DNA from: Catenovulum sediminis
GTDB lineage: Bacteria > Pseudomonadota > Gammaproteobacteria > Enterobacterales > Alteromonadaceae
DNA length: 64,000 bases
Direction: 5' to 3' (one strand)
Assembly: GCF_040270295.1 (NCBI RefSeq)
Contig: NZ_JBELOE010000102.1
A model generated the notes under the pieces. It was not told where the DNA came from. It made no database searches and saw only the letters and a list, made by a program, of their open reading frames with translations. Within the stretch, counting starts at the first letter, position 1. The number at the start of each line of letters is the position of its first letter. The translations under genes were made by a program, and so were the position numbers. Positions 45,489 through 55,181 of the stretch are shown here, one piece after another.

Positions 45489-47024
45489 ATGCAAAAGAAC
45501 ATCATCAACAAAATTTTAATTTGTCTGCTGTTGTGCACGCATTGGGTGTGTGCAGAAGAAACAGAATTAATGCCAAAAACAATTTTCATTGCCGGGGATT
45601 CAACAGCTGCAAGATACAACAAAGAAGATCAGCAAGGCTGGGGAGGTGTTTTCGAAAGCTATTTCAACTTAACAAAAGTAAAAATAGATAACAGAGCAAG
45701 AGGGGGACGTAGTAGCCGGACATTTATCACGGAAGGTTTATGGCAGCAGTTATTAAATGATGTTCAGGCAGGTGACTTGGTGCTTATCCAGTTTGGTCAT
45801 AATGATGCAAGTCCGGTGAATGATGCACGACGGGCACGCGGAACATTAGCAGGTATTAAAGAGGAGTTTGTTGATATTCAAAATAAACTAACCGGACAAC
45901 AAGAGCGTGTTTATACTTTTGGACATTATATTCGACAAATGGTCTCGGACGTTCGCGAGAAAAATGCGACGCCCGTACTGATGTCTTTGACTGTTAGAAA
46001 TAAGTGGTACGGGCATCGTATTGAAAGAGGTTCCGGCAAATACGGCTATTGGATGTATCAGTTAGCATGGGAGTTAAATACAGCTTATCTGGATGTTACC
46101 AATGCTGTTGCGGATAAATTAGAAACATTAGGCGCAGCGCAAACGGCTGCTTTTTATCCCAAAGACCATACACACTTCAATCACATGGGTGCACATATAC
46201 ACGCTCAATCAGTTGTCGCGGTATTAAAAGGAATCAAACCCAAATTAAATAAAAGCTATTTTAGTGAGCGAGGTCTTACTATTGAATCTTATGATTGGAC
46301 GTGGTTGCGTCTGCCCGTGGTTGCTGATCAGTCATTGCGTAGTGTCTTTATGGTAGGTGACTCGACGGTGAGAAACGGTGCTGGAGATGGCGCTAATCTT
46401 GAGTGGGGTTGGGGCTCGTTGCTGGGAGAGTTTGTCGATACTAATAAAGTTAATTTAGTCAATCGCGCCATTGGTGGTTTGAGTAGCAGAACATTTGTTA
46501 CAGGTGGGCATTGGCAGCGAGCGTTAAATATGATGAAACCGGGTGACTTTGTTTTGATACAGTTTGGCCACAACGACGCCGCTGCTCTAAACGACAATCA
46601 CAGAGCACGTGGCACGATTAATGGTATTGGTGTTGAATATGAAGAAATCAACAACATGCTTACCAAACAGCAAGAGAAAGTTCTAAGTTATGGTGGTTAT
46701 TTGCGCAAAATGATTGGTGAAGCATTAGCATTTGGCGTTAAACCCATCATAGTTACGCCAGTCCCTCGAAAAATTTGGCAGAAAGATACAGCACAAATAA
46801 AATTAGATAACGAGCGATATCCACTATGGGCTAAGCAGGTTGCACGACAAAGTGGTACAACGTTAATTGATCTACACAATCAAGTTGCGCAGGAATACAA
46901 CCAGCTTGGACAATTAAAAGTAGATAAGCTATTTGCCGATAAACATACGCATACCAGTTATGAAGGCGGGCGATTGTCAGCCAGTTTAGTTGCAGCCGAA
47001 CTACAATATATTTTAGCCCACTAG
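45489..47024 (+). CDS. Tandem double-domain CE12-like SGNH esterase
   Basis: 511 aa from the ATG at 45489 with a G-rich RBS; the frame opens 7 codons earlier without one. Signal peptide ends near C-A-E (residue 22). Two complete SGNH domains: domain 1 has G-D-S38-T, RARGGRSSRTF, IQFGHND and D226-H-T-H229; domain 2 has G-D-S292-T, RAIGGLSSRTF, IQFGHND and D484-K-H-T-H488. Both keep Ser, Gly, Asn and Asp/His, so both may be active. CE12 enzymes deacetylate rhamnogalacturonan; the alginate context also allows acetylated alginate. The TIM-barrel isomerase gene follows 12 bp later. Confidence 0.87.
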   Translation: MQKNIINKILICLLLCTHWVCAEETELMPKTIFIAGDSTAARYNKEDQQGWGGVFESYFNLTKVKIDNRARGGRSSRTFITEGLWQQLLNDVQAGDLVLIQFGHNDASPVNDARRARGTLAGIKEEFVDIQNKLTGQQERVYTFGHYIRQMVSDVREKNATPVLMSLTVRNKWYGHRIERGSGKYGYWMYQLAWELNTAYLDVTNAVADKLETLGAAQTAAFYPKDHTHFNHMGAHIHAQSVVAVLKGIKPKLNKSYFSERGLTIESYDWTWLRLPVVADQSLRSVFMVGDSTVRNGAGDGANLEWGWGSLLGEFVDTNKVNLVNRAIGGLSSRTFVTGGHWQRALNMMKPGDFVLIQFGHNDAAALNDNHRARGTINGIGVEYEEINNMLTKQQEKVLSYGGYLRKMIGEALAFGVKPIIVTPVPRKIWQKDTAQIKLDNERYPLWAKQVARQSGTTLIDLHNQVAQEYNQLGQLKVDKLFADKHTHTSYEGGRLSASLVAAELQYILAH

Positions 47025-47036
47025 AAGGTAGATCAA

Positions 47037-47882
47037 ATGATTAGCTTAGGTTTAAGAGCGCACGATTATGGTACGGGTACACCGGCCCATATTGCTCAGA
47101 AATTAGCAGCTTATAAGCCGGATTGTATTCAACTGGCATTAGCAAAATCTTTCCCGTTTATACAAGAAAAACCTGGCCAAATAACGCCCGGACTCGCTCA
47201 ACATATTAGAGATGCTTTTGCTCAATATCACATTAATATTGCTGTGTTAGGGTGTTATATTAATCCTATTCACCCCGACCCAAAGCTGAAAGAGTTATCT
47301 TTACAGCGATTTGAAGAACATCTCAGATTTGCCCGCGATTTTGGTTGCGCGATTGTCGGCACCGAAACAGGCTCGTGCAACGCAGATTGCAGTTATAACC
47401 CAAAAAGCCAAAGTGAATCTGCTTTTTTAGAGTTGGTTGATTCTATCCGAAGATTGGCTGACACAGCAGAAAAATACGGTACTATTGTTGGGATTGAAGG
47501 GGTTGCGCATCATCACACCATTCACTCTTACGAAAAAATGGTACGTCTGCTAGAGTTGGTAAACTCTGCTAATGTTCATGTGATTTATGACCCTGTCAAT
47601 TTTTTCCCGCTGGGTCAGTGCACTCGTCAACACGAACTGATGGAAAAAGCATTTGAAATGTTTGGTGACAAAATTGTTGCAGTACACTGTAAAGACTTTG
47701 TCATTGAAAATGGAAAAAAAGAAGGCGATTTGCCCTCTGGTACAGGCGAGTTTGACCATGCCTATTTGTTGAATTGGTTGGCGCGCGAGAAACCGCTTAT
47801 ACATACTATTTTAGAAAATACAAACTCAGAAAACATTCATCAAGTCCAGGCATTTATGCGCCAGCAATTGAAGAATATTTAA
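47037..47882 (+). CDS. Sugar phosphate isomerase/epimerase family TIM-barrel protein
   Basis: 281 aa, xylose-isomerase-like TIM barrel (AP endonuclease 2 superfamily). Metal-site residues are suggested by ETGSCN, IEGVAHHHTIHS, IYDPVNFFP, AVHCKDF and the final LENTN Glu. Family members isomerise or epimerise sugars, or cleave keto-sugars; I cannot choose. RBS GAAGG. It sits in an operon with the double esterase and probably handles a sugar released with it. Confidence 0.78.
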   Translation: MISLGLRAHDYGTGTPAHIAQKLAAYKPDCIQLALAKSFPFIQEKPGQITPGLAQHIRDAFAQYHINIAVLGCYINPIHPDPKLKELSLQRFEEHLRFARDFGCAIVGTETGSCNADCSYNPKSQSESAFLELVDSIRRLADTAEKYGTIVGIEGVAHHHTIHSYEKMVRLLELVNSANVHVIYDPVNFFPLGQCTRQHELMEKAFEMFGDKIVAVHCKDFVIENGKKEGDLPSGTGEFDHAYLLNWLAREKPLIHTILENTNSENIHQVQAFMRQQLKNI

Positions 47883-47886
47883 GGTT

Positions 47887-47921
47887 ATGTCGTGTTTATT
47901 GCACTGCAATAAACACGACAT
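47887..47921. terminator. Bidirectional hairpin between the isomerase and katG
   Basis: Perfect 15-bp arms (47887-47901 and 47907-47921) around CACTG, centred in the 52-bp gap between convergent genes. Confidence 0.8.
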
Positions 47922-47934
47922 CGATAATGAACCA

Positions 47935-50145
47935 CTAAGCTAAATCAAACCTATCTGCGTTCATAACCTTGCTCCACGCGCACACAAAATCGTTGACAAA
48001 TCGCGCTTGTGAATCATCACAAGCATACGACTCGGCTAATGCTCGAAGTTGAGAGTTAGAGCCAAAAACTAAATCAACACGTGTGGCTGTCCACTTTAGT
48101 TCGCCATTTTTACGACATCGGCCCTCAAAGATTTCATCGTCGGTACCGCTGATATGCCATTGTGTCGACATATCTAATAAGTTAACGAAAAAATCATTGC
48201 TTAATACTTCAGGGCGTTTAGTAAACACACCATGTTGTGATTGCTCGGTATTGGCATTTAACACCCTTAATCCACCCACCAGTACCGTCATCTCTGGTGC
48301 GGTCAATTGCAATAACTGTGCACGGTCAATTAGCATGTGCTCTGCGCCAATACTGAATTTTTTCTTTTGAAAATTTCTAAAACCGTCAGCGATCGGTTCA
48401 AGTGGCTCAAAAGAAGCGACATCGGTTTGATCCTGTGTTGCATCAGCTCGTCCAGGTGTAAAGGGCACTTCGATTTTATAACCTGCGTCACTCGCCGCCT
48501 TTTCGACAGCTGCACAACCAGCCAAAACAATCACATCTGCCAGTGAAACTGCTTTATTACCGGATTGCTGCTGATTAAAGTCACTTTGAATGCCCTCTAA
48601 TACGTTTAATACCTTTTGCAATTGTTTAGGCTGATTCACTTGCCAGTCTTTTTGTGGCGCTAATCGAATACGCGCACCATTGGCACCTCCTCGCATATCT
48701 GATCCGCGAAATGTTGATGCTGAAGCCCATGCAGTCGATACTAATTGCGCTATACTCAGTCCCGAAGATAAAACTTTGTTTTTAAGTAATGTGATATCTG
48801 CATCATGAATTAAATCATGCTCAACTGAGGGAAGCGGATCTTGCCAGATTAATTCTTCGTCGGGCACTTCCGGACCTAGATAACGAGCAATCGGACCCAT
48901 ATCCCGATGTGTCAGTTTATACCATGCTTTGGCGAAAGCATCTGCTAATTCATCGGGGTTCTGGTGAAAATGACGTGAAATCTTTTCGTACTCTGGATCT
49001 TCCCGCAATGCTAAATCTGTGGTTGCCATCATAGGCGCATGATGTTTTATCGGATCAAATGCATCCGGCACAGTTCCTTTGCCATCTTCGTTTTTCGGTT
49101 TCCATTGATGTGCCCCAGCCGGGCTTTTTGTAAGTTCCCACTCATAACCAAACAAGGTATCAAAAAAGCTGTTATCCCATTTTGTCGGTGTTGGCGTCCA
49201 AGCGCCTTCTAAACCACTGGTGATCGTATCACCAGCATTACCTTTGCCCAGACTATTTAACCAACCAAAACCTTGAGCTTCTAACGGTGCACCTTCCGGT
49301 TCTGGGCCAACGTGCGCGGGATCGCCAGCACCGTGTGTTTTACCAAAGGTGTGTCCCCCTGCAATTAACGCGACGGTTTCATAATCATCCATGGCCATAC
49401 GCTTAAAAGTTTCGCGGATATCAACAGCTGCAGCGAGTGGATCCGGGTTAGCATTTGGACCTTCTGGGTTAACATAGATCAAACCCATTTGTACGGCCGC
49501 CAACGGGTTTTCTAAATCGCGCTCACCACTGTATCTCTCATCACCCAGCCAATCTTTTTCAGCGCCCCAATAAACGTCTTCTTCAGGTTCCCATATATCT
49601 TCACGGCCGCCGGCAAAACCAAAAGTTTTTAAACCCATGCTTTCAAGCGCTACATTACCGGCTAAAATCATCAGATCTGCCCAGGAAATTTTATCGCCGT
49701 ATTTTTGTTTAAGCGGCCATAATAATCGCCGCGCTTTGTCTAAATTGCCATTATCCGGCCAACTGTTTAAGGGGGCAAAACGCTGTGAGCCTGTGCCGGC
49801 GCCACCACGACCATCTCCAATTCTGTATGTACCCGCACTGTGCCAAGCCATACGGATAAAAAACGGCCCATAATGTCCATAATCGGCAGGCCACCAGTCT
49901 TGGGAGTCTGTCATTAATTCTTCTAGATCTTTTTTTAAAGCGGCGTAATCCAGCTTATTAAACATTTCTGCATAGTTAAACCCTTCAGGCATAGGACTAG
50001 ACTTATCACTATGCTGATGCAAAATATTCAGATTGAGCTGGTTAGGCCACCAGTCTTGGTTAGCTGTGCCTTTGTCTCCAACCTTGGTGCGTGAACCATG
50101 CATGACAGGGCATTTGCCTTCAGGTGCAGAATCGTTTCTACCCAT
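47935..50145 (-). CDS. katG: Catalase-peroxidase
   Basis: 736 aa, the standard KatG length, with two peroxidase domains. Distal R98, W101 and H102 in RMAWHSAGTY, and proximal heme His265 in GGHTFGKTHGAG. The unique Trp101-Tyr224-Met250 adduct residues are all present, so catalase activity is expected. RBS AAGGAG. It does not look like part of the glycan pathway, but algal degraders face peroxide from host defence. Its upstream region contains the inverted pair and direct copies of the TACTACCTA motif. Confidence 0.97.
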   Translation of the reverse strand: MGRNDSAPEGKCPVMHGSRTKVGDKGTANQDWWPNQLNLNILHQHSDKSSPMPEGFNYAEMFNKLDYAALKKDLEELMTDSQDWWPADYGHYGPFFIRMAWHSAGTYRIGDGRGGAGTGSQRFAPLNSWPDNGNLDKARRLLWPLKQKYGDKISWADLMILAGNVALESMGLKTFGFAGGREDIWEPEEDVYWGAEKDWLGDERYSGERDLENPLAAVQMGLIYVNPEGPNANPDPLAAAVDIRETFKRMAMDDYETVALIAGGHTFGKTHGAGDPAHVGPEPEGAPLEAQGFGWLNSLGKGNAGDTITSGLEGAWTPTPTKWDNSFFDTLFGYEWELTKSPAGAHQWKPKNEDGKGTVPDAFDPIKHHAPMMATTDLALREDPEYEKISRHFHQNPDELADAFAKAWYKLTHRDMGPIARYLGPEVPDEELIWQDPLPSVEHDLIHDADITLLKNKVLSSGLSIAQLVSTAWASASTFRGSDMRGGANGARIRLAPQKDWQVNQPKQLQKVLNVLEGIQSDFNQQQSGNKAVSLADVIVLAGCAAVEKAASDAGYKIEVPFTPGRADATQDQTDVASFEPLEPIADGFRNFQKKKFSIGAEHMLIDRAQLLQLTAPEMTVLVGGLRVLNANTEQSQHGVFTKRPEVLSNDFFVNLLDMSTQWHISGTDDEIFEGRCRKNGELKWTATRVDLVFGSNSQLRALAESYACDDSQARFVNDFVCAWSKVMNADRFDLA

Positions 50146-50277
50146 GACTTTCTCCTTTTATTAATATTAACCTATCTGGTTTTAAACGAAGTTCGTTTGG
50201 CTAAGGTTCACTACAAAGCTAAATTTCGATTTGCGGTGAAGCTATCATGCTAAGTTTTGCAGGGCTTAGCGGGATGT

Positions 50278-50733
50278 CAAATTAGGTAGTATTGATATCT
50301 ATCATTACTACCTAAAACGCCCCGTGAGGAGAGTTCTAGCCTTGTTAAGCGGCTTATTTTTGAATGAATTGCATATAATTTGGTTGAAATGTAGTCATAA
50401 AAAGGGGGCAATATTTAAGAATACTACCTAATTAGCTACGTGAAAGCAGTTGTAATGCCCAACATGCGTTAATTACTACCTATTTTGCCCCGTGAGCTTG
50501 AGAGTTAATATTCAATACTACCTAATTTGCTACGTGAGATTAGATTCAAACCGATTTTTACCGCTATTTGGCGCGACCATTGATACAAAACTGTTAATGT
50601 TACATCGAAAAAGTGAAGTGTTGTTAAAGAAGTGGTGAACTTTAAGGTTTTTATATTCAAATCTAACGGTAGGGGCTTGTAAAAAGAGGGCTGATTAGAT
50701 TTTGAAAAGAATACTACCTAATTAGCCCCGTCA
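50278..50733. repeat. Five irregularly spaced copies of a ~22-bp TACTACCTAATT motif
   Basis: Copies start at 50304, 50420, 50472, 50514 and 50711. The core is TACTACCTAATTNGC followed by CCCGTGA (copies 1, 3; variant in 5) or TACGTGA (copies 2, 4). An inverted half (TTAGGTAGTA) at 50282-50291 faces copy 1, making perfect 10-bp arms. Spacers are 42-197 bp and unrelated. The 646-bp gap between katG and the oxidoreductase holds no gene. Confidence 0.65.
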
Positions 50734-50791
50734 GTGAGATTTTCAATGATGGAATTAGTTTGATGTTTAATTAACTAAACATTTGTCGACT

Positions 50792-52990
50792 TTAAACACT
50801 AAAAAACTGTTTCAGTGGTAGTTGGCGATACCTTTTACCCGTGGTGGCATAAATCGCATTACACACGCTTGGTGCCAGTGGCGGCAAGCCGGGTTCACCC
50901 ACACCGCCCGGAGGTGCATCACTGTCTACTATATGAACCTCTATTTCCGGTGTTTCATGCATTCGCAACACAGGGTAATCGTGAAAGTTAGATTGCGTGA
51001 CGCGTCCATTTTTAAAACTAATTTTATTATGTAGGGCGATAGAAAGTCCAAAAATCACCGCTCCTTCCATTTGCGCCTTCACTCTATCAATGTTAACCAC
51101 AGTGCCGACGTCAGCGCAGCAATACACTTTTTTAATTGTTAACTTATTCTCTATGACTTTTACGTGACTGATTATGGCAATGTCACTGGCAAAGCTTCTA
51201 TGTGCAGCCAATCCTAAACCTTCATCTGATGGCAGTGATTTTCGCGCTGTCCAATGCGCGTTTTTACAAACCTGATGGATCACGTTTTGTAATCCTTGGT
51301 TTTCTTTTTTTCCTTCTAATATAGTTTGCCAGTGTTGCTGAATATCTATATTTAGTTTTTCAGCGACTTCATCCATAAAACAGCCTGTTGAGAAGCCATG
51401 TTGAATATTAGCAACTGAGCGTAACCAGCCAATACGAGTTTGAGCGGGTCGGGCAACCGATTCAGTTTTCATGGACGGAATATTAAAATTTTTACGAATA
51501 ATGTCGCGCATTTCAAAACCTTGCGCATGCTCTTTTTTAATGTTCCACAGTGATTGAATGGGTGTAAAACAAGATTTTGTTTGCCAATCAAATAAACCTT
51601 TTTCCGTGCTGAGTTTTGCGTGGTGTAATTGCACACTGGAGGTGTGGTAATAATCATTTTGAATATCATCTTCACGATCCCAAACAACTTTAACGGGGCG
51701 CTGTGCTTTTTGTGCCAGTAGAACCGCTTCAACGGTAAAGTCGATTTGAGCTTTGCGACCAAATGCACCGCCTAATAATGTTACGTTAACTTTTACTTTG
51801 GAAACGTCTATTGCTAAAACTTGTGACACTTTGCGCTGAACCGCTTGTGGTGCTTGAACACAAGACCAAATTTCAACTGAACCATCCGTGTGAAACATCG
51901 CGGTTGCGGCAGGCGGTTCCATTGGAGCATGTGCAATATAAGGGAGGGTATAAATTGCTTCATGTGTAAATAGGTCTGCTGGCGTAGTTTGTTCTGTTTT
52001 TACAAGTGATACCTGTTTACTATCATCGTGTTTGATTTGATTTTGTTTTTCCAATAAGGTTTTTTCAGAATCATAATCATCATATTCAGTTGATTGCCAT
52101 TTAACGTCTAATGCTTTAACGCCTTTCATTGCGGCCCAAGTGTTTTTGGCGAGCACGGCGACGCTGGCGACTGGGTTAAAATGAGCCGGCAAGGGTTGAC
52201 CTTCAATTTCAATTATTTGCTCGACACCCGTAATTTGTGTGGCCGCATGCGCATTAAAAGAAGCAATTTTTCCACTCATGACGGGGCATCGTTTTAAGCA
52301 GGCATACAGCATGTTTGGCAAGTGGATATCTTGCCCATAAACAGACGAGCCATTAACAAAATGTTCCATATCAAGGGACATCAGGCCCTTGCCAATGTAT
52401 TTAAATTCGTCTTTGTTTTTGAGTTTAATCACCTGAGTATCGGGTACGCTTTGCTTTGCAGCCAGCTGTGCCAGTTCACCGTATGATAAAGATTGACCGG
52501 AACTGTGTGTAACTTTATGGTTGAGTGCAATACATTCTTCAATTGGAACTTGCCATACCTGAGCTGCCGCTTGCTGCAACATAAACTTCGCCGACGCGCC
52601 AAGCACGCGTAATGGTTGATAGAAAGAGCGGATTGATTTTGATCCATCGGTATTTTGATTACCGTATTTTTTATCGCCAACAGCTTGTGTTACTTGAACA
52701 TATTGCCAGTCTGCTTCTAGTTCATCGGCAATAATCTGTGCAATGCTGGTTCGGATACCTTGTCCCATTTCAGAGCGATGACAGGTTAGAACGACTTGGT
52801 TATTTTTATCTATACTGACAAATAAATTAAGCGCTTGTTTCGTTTTTTGGGAGGGCTCGCTGGCGTTCGCAGAAAAACCGATATTACATTGCAGCGTAAA
52901 ACAGGCTAGCGTTGCCCCTGTGCCTTTTAAAAATTTGCGTCGACTGATGTTTTGTATATTAACAGGGTAATTGTGATTAGTTTGCATCAT
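50792..52990 (-). CDS. Tat-exported molybdopterin oxidoreductase, large subunit (IorB-like)
   Basis: About 732 aa from the ATG at 52990 with AAGGA upstream; a frame open to 53014 lies inside the small-subunit gene. Twin-arginine signal SRRKFLKGTG. Xanthine oxidase-family molybdopterin-binding domains: QGIRTSIAQIIADEL, the LLGGAFGRK block and C-terminal GGVGEPGLPPLAPS with the catalytic Glu. It oxidises an aldehyde or N-heterocycle by hydroxylation in the periplasm. The N-terminus overlaps the 2Fe-2S subunit gene. Linked sulfatase and galactose genes suggest an aldose or a plant/algal aldehyde as substrate (inference). Confidence 0.9.
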   Translation of the reverse strand: MMQTNHNYPVNIQNISRRKFLKGTGATLACFTLQCNIGFSANASEPSQKTKQALNLFVSIDKNNQVVLTCHRSEMGQGIRTSIAQIIADELEADWQYVQVTQAVGDKKYGNQNTDGSKSIRSFYQPLRVLGASAKFMLQQAAAQVWQVPIEECIALNHKVTHSSGQSLSYGELAQLAAKQSVPDTQVIKLKNKDEFKYIGKGLMSLDMEHFVNGSSVYGQDIHLPNMLYACLKRCPVMSGKIASFNAHAATQITGVEQIIEIEGQPLPAHFNPVASVAVLAKNTWAAMKGVKALDVKWQSTEYDDYDSEKTLLEKQNQIKHDDSKQVSLVKTEQTTPADLFTHEAIYTLPYIAHAPMEPPAATAMFHTDGSVEIWSCVQAPQAVQRKVSQVLAIDVSKVKVNVTLLGGAFGRKAQIDFTVEAVLLAQKAQRPVKVVWDREDDIQNDYYHTSSVQLHHAKLSTEKGLFDWQTKSCFTPIQSLWNIKKEHAQGFEMRDIIRKNFNIPSMKTESVARPAQTRIGWLRSVANIQHGFSTGCFMDEVAEKLNIDIQQHWQTILEGKKENQGLQNVIHQVCKNAHWTARKSLPSDEGLGLAAHRSFASDIAIISHVKVIENKLTIKKVYCCADVGTVVNIDRVKAQMEGAVIFGLSIALHNKISFKNGRVTQSNFHDYPVLRMHETPEIEVHIVDSDAPPGGVGEPGLPPLAPSVCNAIYATTGKRYRQLPLKQFFSV

Positions 52991-53465
52991 TCGCATCCTT
53001 TGAGTCGATAACATAGGCGAGCGCTTTTTCGATTCGAGGATAGGTTCCGCAACGACAAATATTGCCTGTCATACTGCTTTTTATTTGTTGTTTATTGACA
53101 TTAGGTGTGTTTTTTACAAATGCGACCGCTGACATAATTTGACCAGATTGACAATAACCACATTGAGGTACGTTAAAGTCTCGCCATGCTTGTTTTATCG
53201 GAATTGCGTGTTTTTGATATTCTGCAATTTTATCCACTTTTTCTATTGTAACGATCTCGCTCGAACCAACGGTAGAAATGGGTAAACTACAGGAGCGCAC
53301 GGCCTGACCGTTGAATAATACCGTGCAGGCACCGCACAAGCCTTTACCACAGCCAAATTTGGTCCCTGTCATTTTGAGTAAATCTCGCAATACCCACAGT
53401 ACAGGCATATCCGAGTCTGTTTCAATAGAATGATGTTGTTGATTAACTTTTATATTAAATTTCAT
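52977..53465 (-). CDS. 2Fe-2S small subunit of the molybdopterin oxidoreductase (IorA-like)
   Basis: 162 aa. Plant-type [2Fe-2S] cluster Cys39, Cys44, Cys47 and Cys59 (FGCGKGLCGACTV), and second cluster Cys102, Cys105, Cys137 and Cys139 (QCGYCQSGQ, ICRCGTYPRIEKA). It passes electrons from the Mo site to an acceptor, probably a cytochrome. It has no signal peptide and is expected to be carried out by the Tat-tagged partner. The stop region overlaps the start of the large subunit, and only 1 bp separates it from the MocA-like gene upstream. Confidence 0.94.
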   Translation of the reverse strand: MKFNIKVNQQHHSIETDSDMPVLWVLRDLLKMTGTKFGCGKGLCGACTVLFNGQAVRSCSLPISTVGSSEIVTIEKVDKIAEYQKHAIPIKQAWRDFNVPQCGYCQSGQIMSAVAFVKNTPNVNKQQIKSSMTGNICRCGTYPRIEKALAYVIDSKDANDAN

Positions 53466-53466
53466 A

Positions 53467-54132
53467 TTATGACTCTATGTGAAAGTTTATTGCTTGCATT
53501 GCTTTCAACTGGGCTTGGGTATCAATGTCATATGCAGCGTTGGGAAGTGCTACTTTTTGATAATGGGCTTGATTTTTGATGAGTTTAAGTGCGCCTTGGT
53601 CACCTTTTAGTTCGAGCAGTTGTGGCCAATACCGCTCTGGAATGATAGCCGGACTGCCAATCTGGTTTTGATATTCACTGCAACAGATTTGTGTTGGAGA
53701 TGTTTGATATTGATCTATCAGTTTTTGTAAGTCGCTGGCTTGTAAACAAGGTAAATCCAATGGCACAAAAAGTAGCGCAGATTGTGAGTCTTCTTGATTG
53801 TTGCGCTTAATCAAATTGCGCACGGTCGTGACTGCACACTGAATAGAACTCGACAGGCCGCTTTGCCAACTGTTGTTGTTTACACAGGTAATATGCTGTT
53901 TATATTCCGCTTTAATTGCGTTTTTAATTAACTGTTGTTGATAACCTAAAATTAAAACGATTGGCGTTGCCAACGAGCTGAACTTTTGCAATTGTACGTT
54001 AATGAGCTGCGTGTCCGTTGACGTCAATTTGTGTTCGGTATTTACTTTAGCATCTACATATATCGGCGCAAGCTGCTTAATATCGCCAAATCTAGCACCT
54101 TGTCCTGCTGCTAATAACACAAGATATATCAT
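53467..54132 (-). CDS. MobA/MocA-like molybdenum cofactor nucleotidyltransferase
   Basis: 221 aa. N-terminal LLAAGQGARFGDIKQL nucleotide-binding loop and FVPLDLPCL acidic block of the NTP-transferase fold. MocA adds CMP to molybdopterin, giving the MCD cofactor used by xanthine oxidase-family enzymes in some bacteria. It overlaps xdhC by four bases (ATGA) and touches the small-subunit gene, so it serves this enzyme's cofactor supply. MobA-like GMP transfer is the less likely alternative. Confidence 0.87.
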   Translation of the reverse strand: MIYLVLLAAGQGARFGDIKQLAPIYVDAKVNTEHKLTSTDTQLINVQLQKFSSLATPIVLILGYQQQLIKNAIKAEYKQHITCVNNNSWQSGLSSSIQCAVTTVRNLIKRNNQEDSQSALLFVPLDLPCLQASDLQKLIDQYQTSPTQICCSEYQNQIGSPAIIPERYWPQLLELKGDQGALKLIKNQAHYQKVALPNAAYDIDTQAQLKAMQAINFHIES

Positions 54133-55169
54133 TTTGAATATCCATTTTTTAAGGCAGCTTGTTGTGCCAATTGTTGCTTCGGTATTCTCGGACGTTTAAG
54201 TGTAACCTTATGCTTGTTATTAATTGCAGCTTGAATTTCCGCAAGGCATGAAAGGGCAATCTCTTCGGGCAATTCTGAACCGATATCCAAACCAATCGGA
54301 CCATATAAAGGTAAATTTAGTTTCTCAGGCAATAAGTCGATGACTTTTTCTTGCCTATGTACTGGGCCTAACATGCCAATGTAACGCGCTTTTGATTTTT
54401 GCATAAATGTCAGTGCACTGGCGTCAAATTTAAGATTATGTCCCATGATAATAGCAACATCTGCAGATTGACGAATAAAACTCAAAGACACTTCAGTTTC
54501 ACGATTTAACGGCGTTCTTATCAAATCGATATCTTGCGGAAAATGTTTAAAGCCAAATTGGTTTTTACGGTCGTCCAATAAGCTGACATGCCAACCTAAT
54601 AACTGCGCCATTTTTACCATAGGCACCGCATCTAATCCTGCACCAAAAATAGCTAAGTGGGTACGGGCTTTGAATGCAAAAATTTGTATTTTGTTGTCTA
54701 TAGATTTGAGGTTATGCAGATCATGATTATTGGTTGGTAAACATTCGTTGACTTCATTTGGACTCAATTTAACGGCGTATACTGCAGATTTATTTTGATT
54801 TAATTGATTTAATAAGCAGGGTAAATTGTGATGGTTATTTTGATTTGTTAAAGGCTGAATTAAAACACTGATACTGCCGCCACAGCCTAATAATTTAATC
54901 GCAGAATGTTCGTCCTGATCTTGAGTATCGTAATGTAGCATTTTGCTTTTATTAAAAAAAATACATTTTTGCGCCTGTAAAACGATATCTGCTTCGAGAC
55001 AACCTCCGCTAAGCATACCCAAACTTTGCCCTTGTTCACTAATTAGCATCACCGCCCCTTCTTTTCGATAAGAAGAGCCGGTAATACCAACTATGCTGGC
55101 AAGTGCCCAAAGCTGCTGGTTTTTTTGGGCGGACCATTGTTTGAGTATACAGTGAATATGATGATTCAT
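54129..55169 (-). CDS. xdhC: XdhC/CoxI-family Mo-cofactor maturation factor
   Basis: 346 aa. N-terminal XdhC domain (SSYRKEGAVMLI, LSGGCLEADIVL with its Cys) and C-terminal Rossmann domain (LAIFGAGLDAVPMV; GPIGLDIGSELPEEIALS). XdhC proteins bind and sulfurate the Mo cofactor before insertion into xanthine oxidase-family enzymes. RBS AGGAT. First gene of the xdhC-mocA-iorA-iorB set; a strong hairpin separates it from the sulfatase upstream. Confidence 0.9.
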   Translation of the reverse strand: MNHHIHCILKQWSAQKNQQLWALASIVGITGSSYRKEGAVMLISEQGQSLGMLSGGCLEADIVLQAQKCIFFNKSKMLHYDTQDQDEHSAIKLLGCGGSISVLIQPLTNQNNHHNLPCLLNQLNQNKSAVYAVKLSPNEVNECLPTNNHDLHNLKSIDNKIQIFAFKARTHLAIFGAGLDAVPMVKMAQLLGWHVSLLDDRKNQFGFKHFPQDIDLIRTPLNRETEVSLSFIRQSADVAIIMGHNLKFDASALTFMQKSKARYIGMLGPVHRQEKVIDLLPEKLNLPLYGPIGLDIGSELPEEIALSCLAEIQAAINNKHKVTLKRPRIPKQQLAQQAALKNGYSK

Positions 55170-55181
55170 TGTTTTATCCTA

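Noticed and set aside
50304..50733. Possible CRISPR array
   Set aside because: Spacing between motif copies is irregular (42-197 bp), tails vary and no cas genes are nearby.
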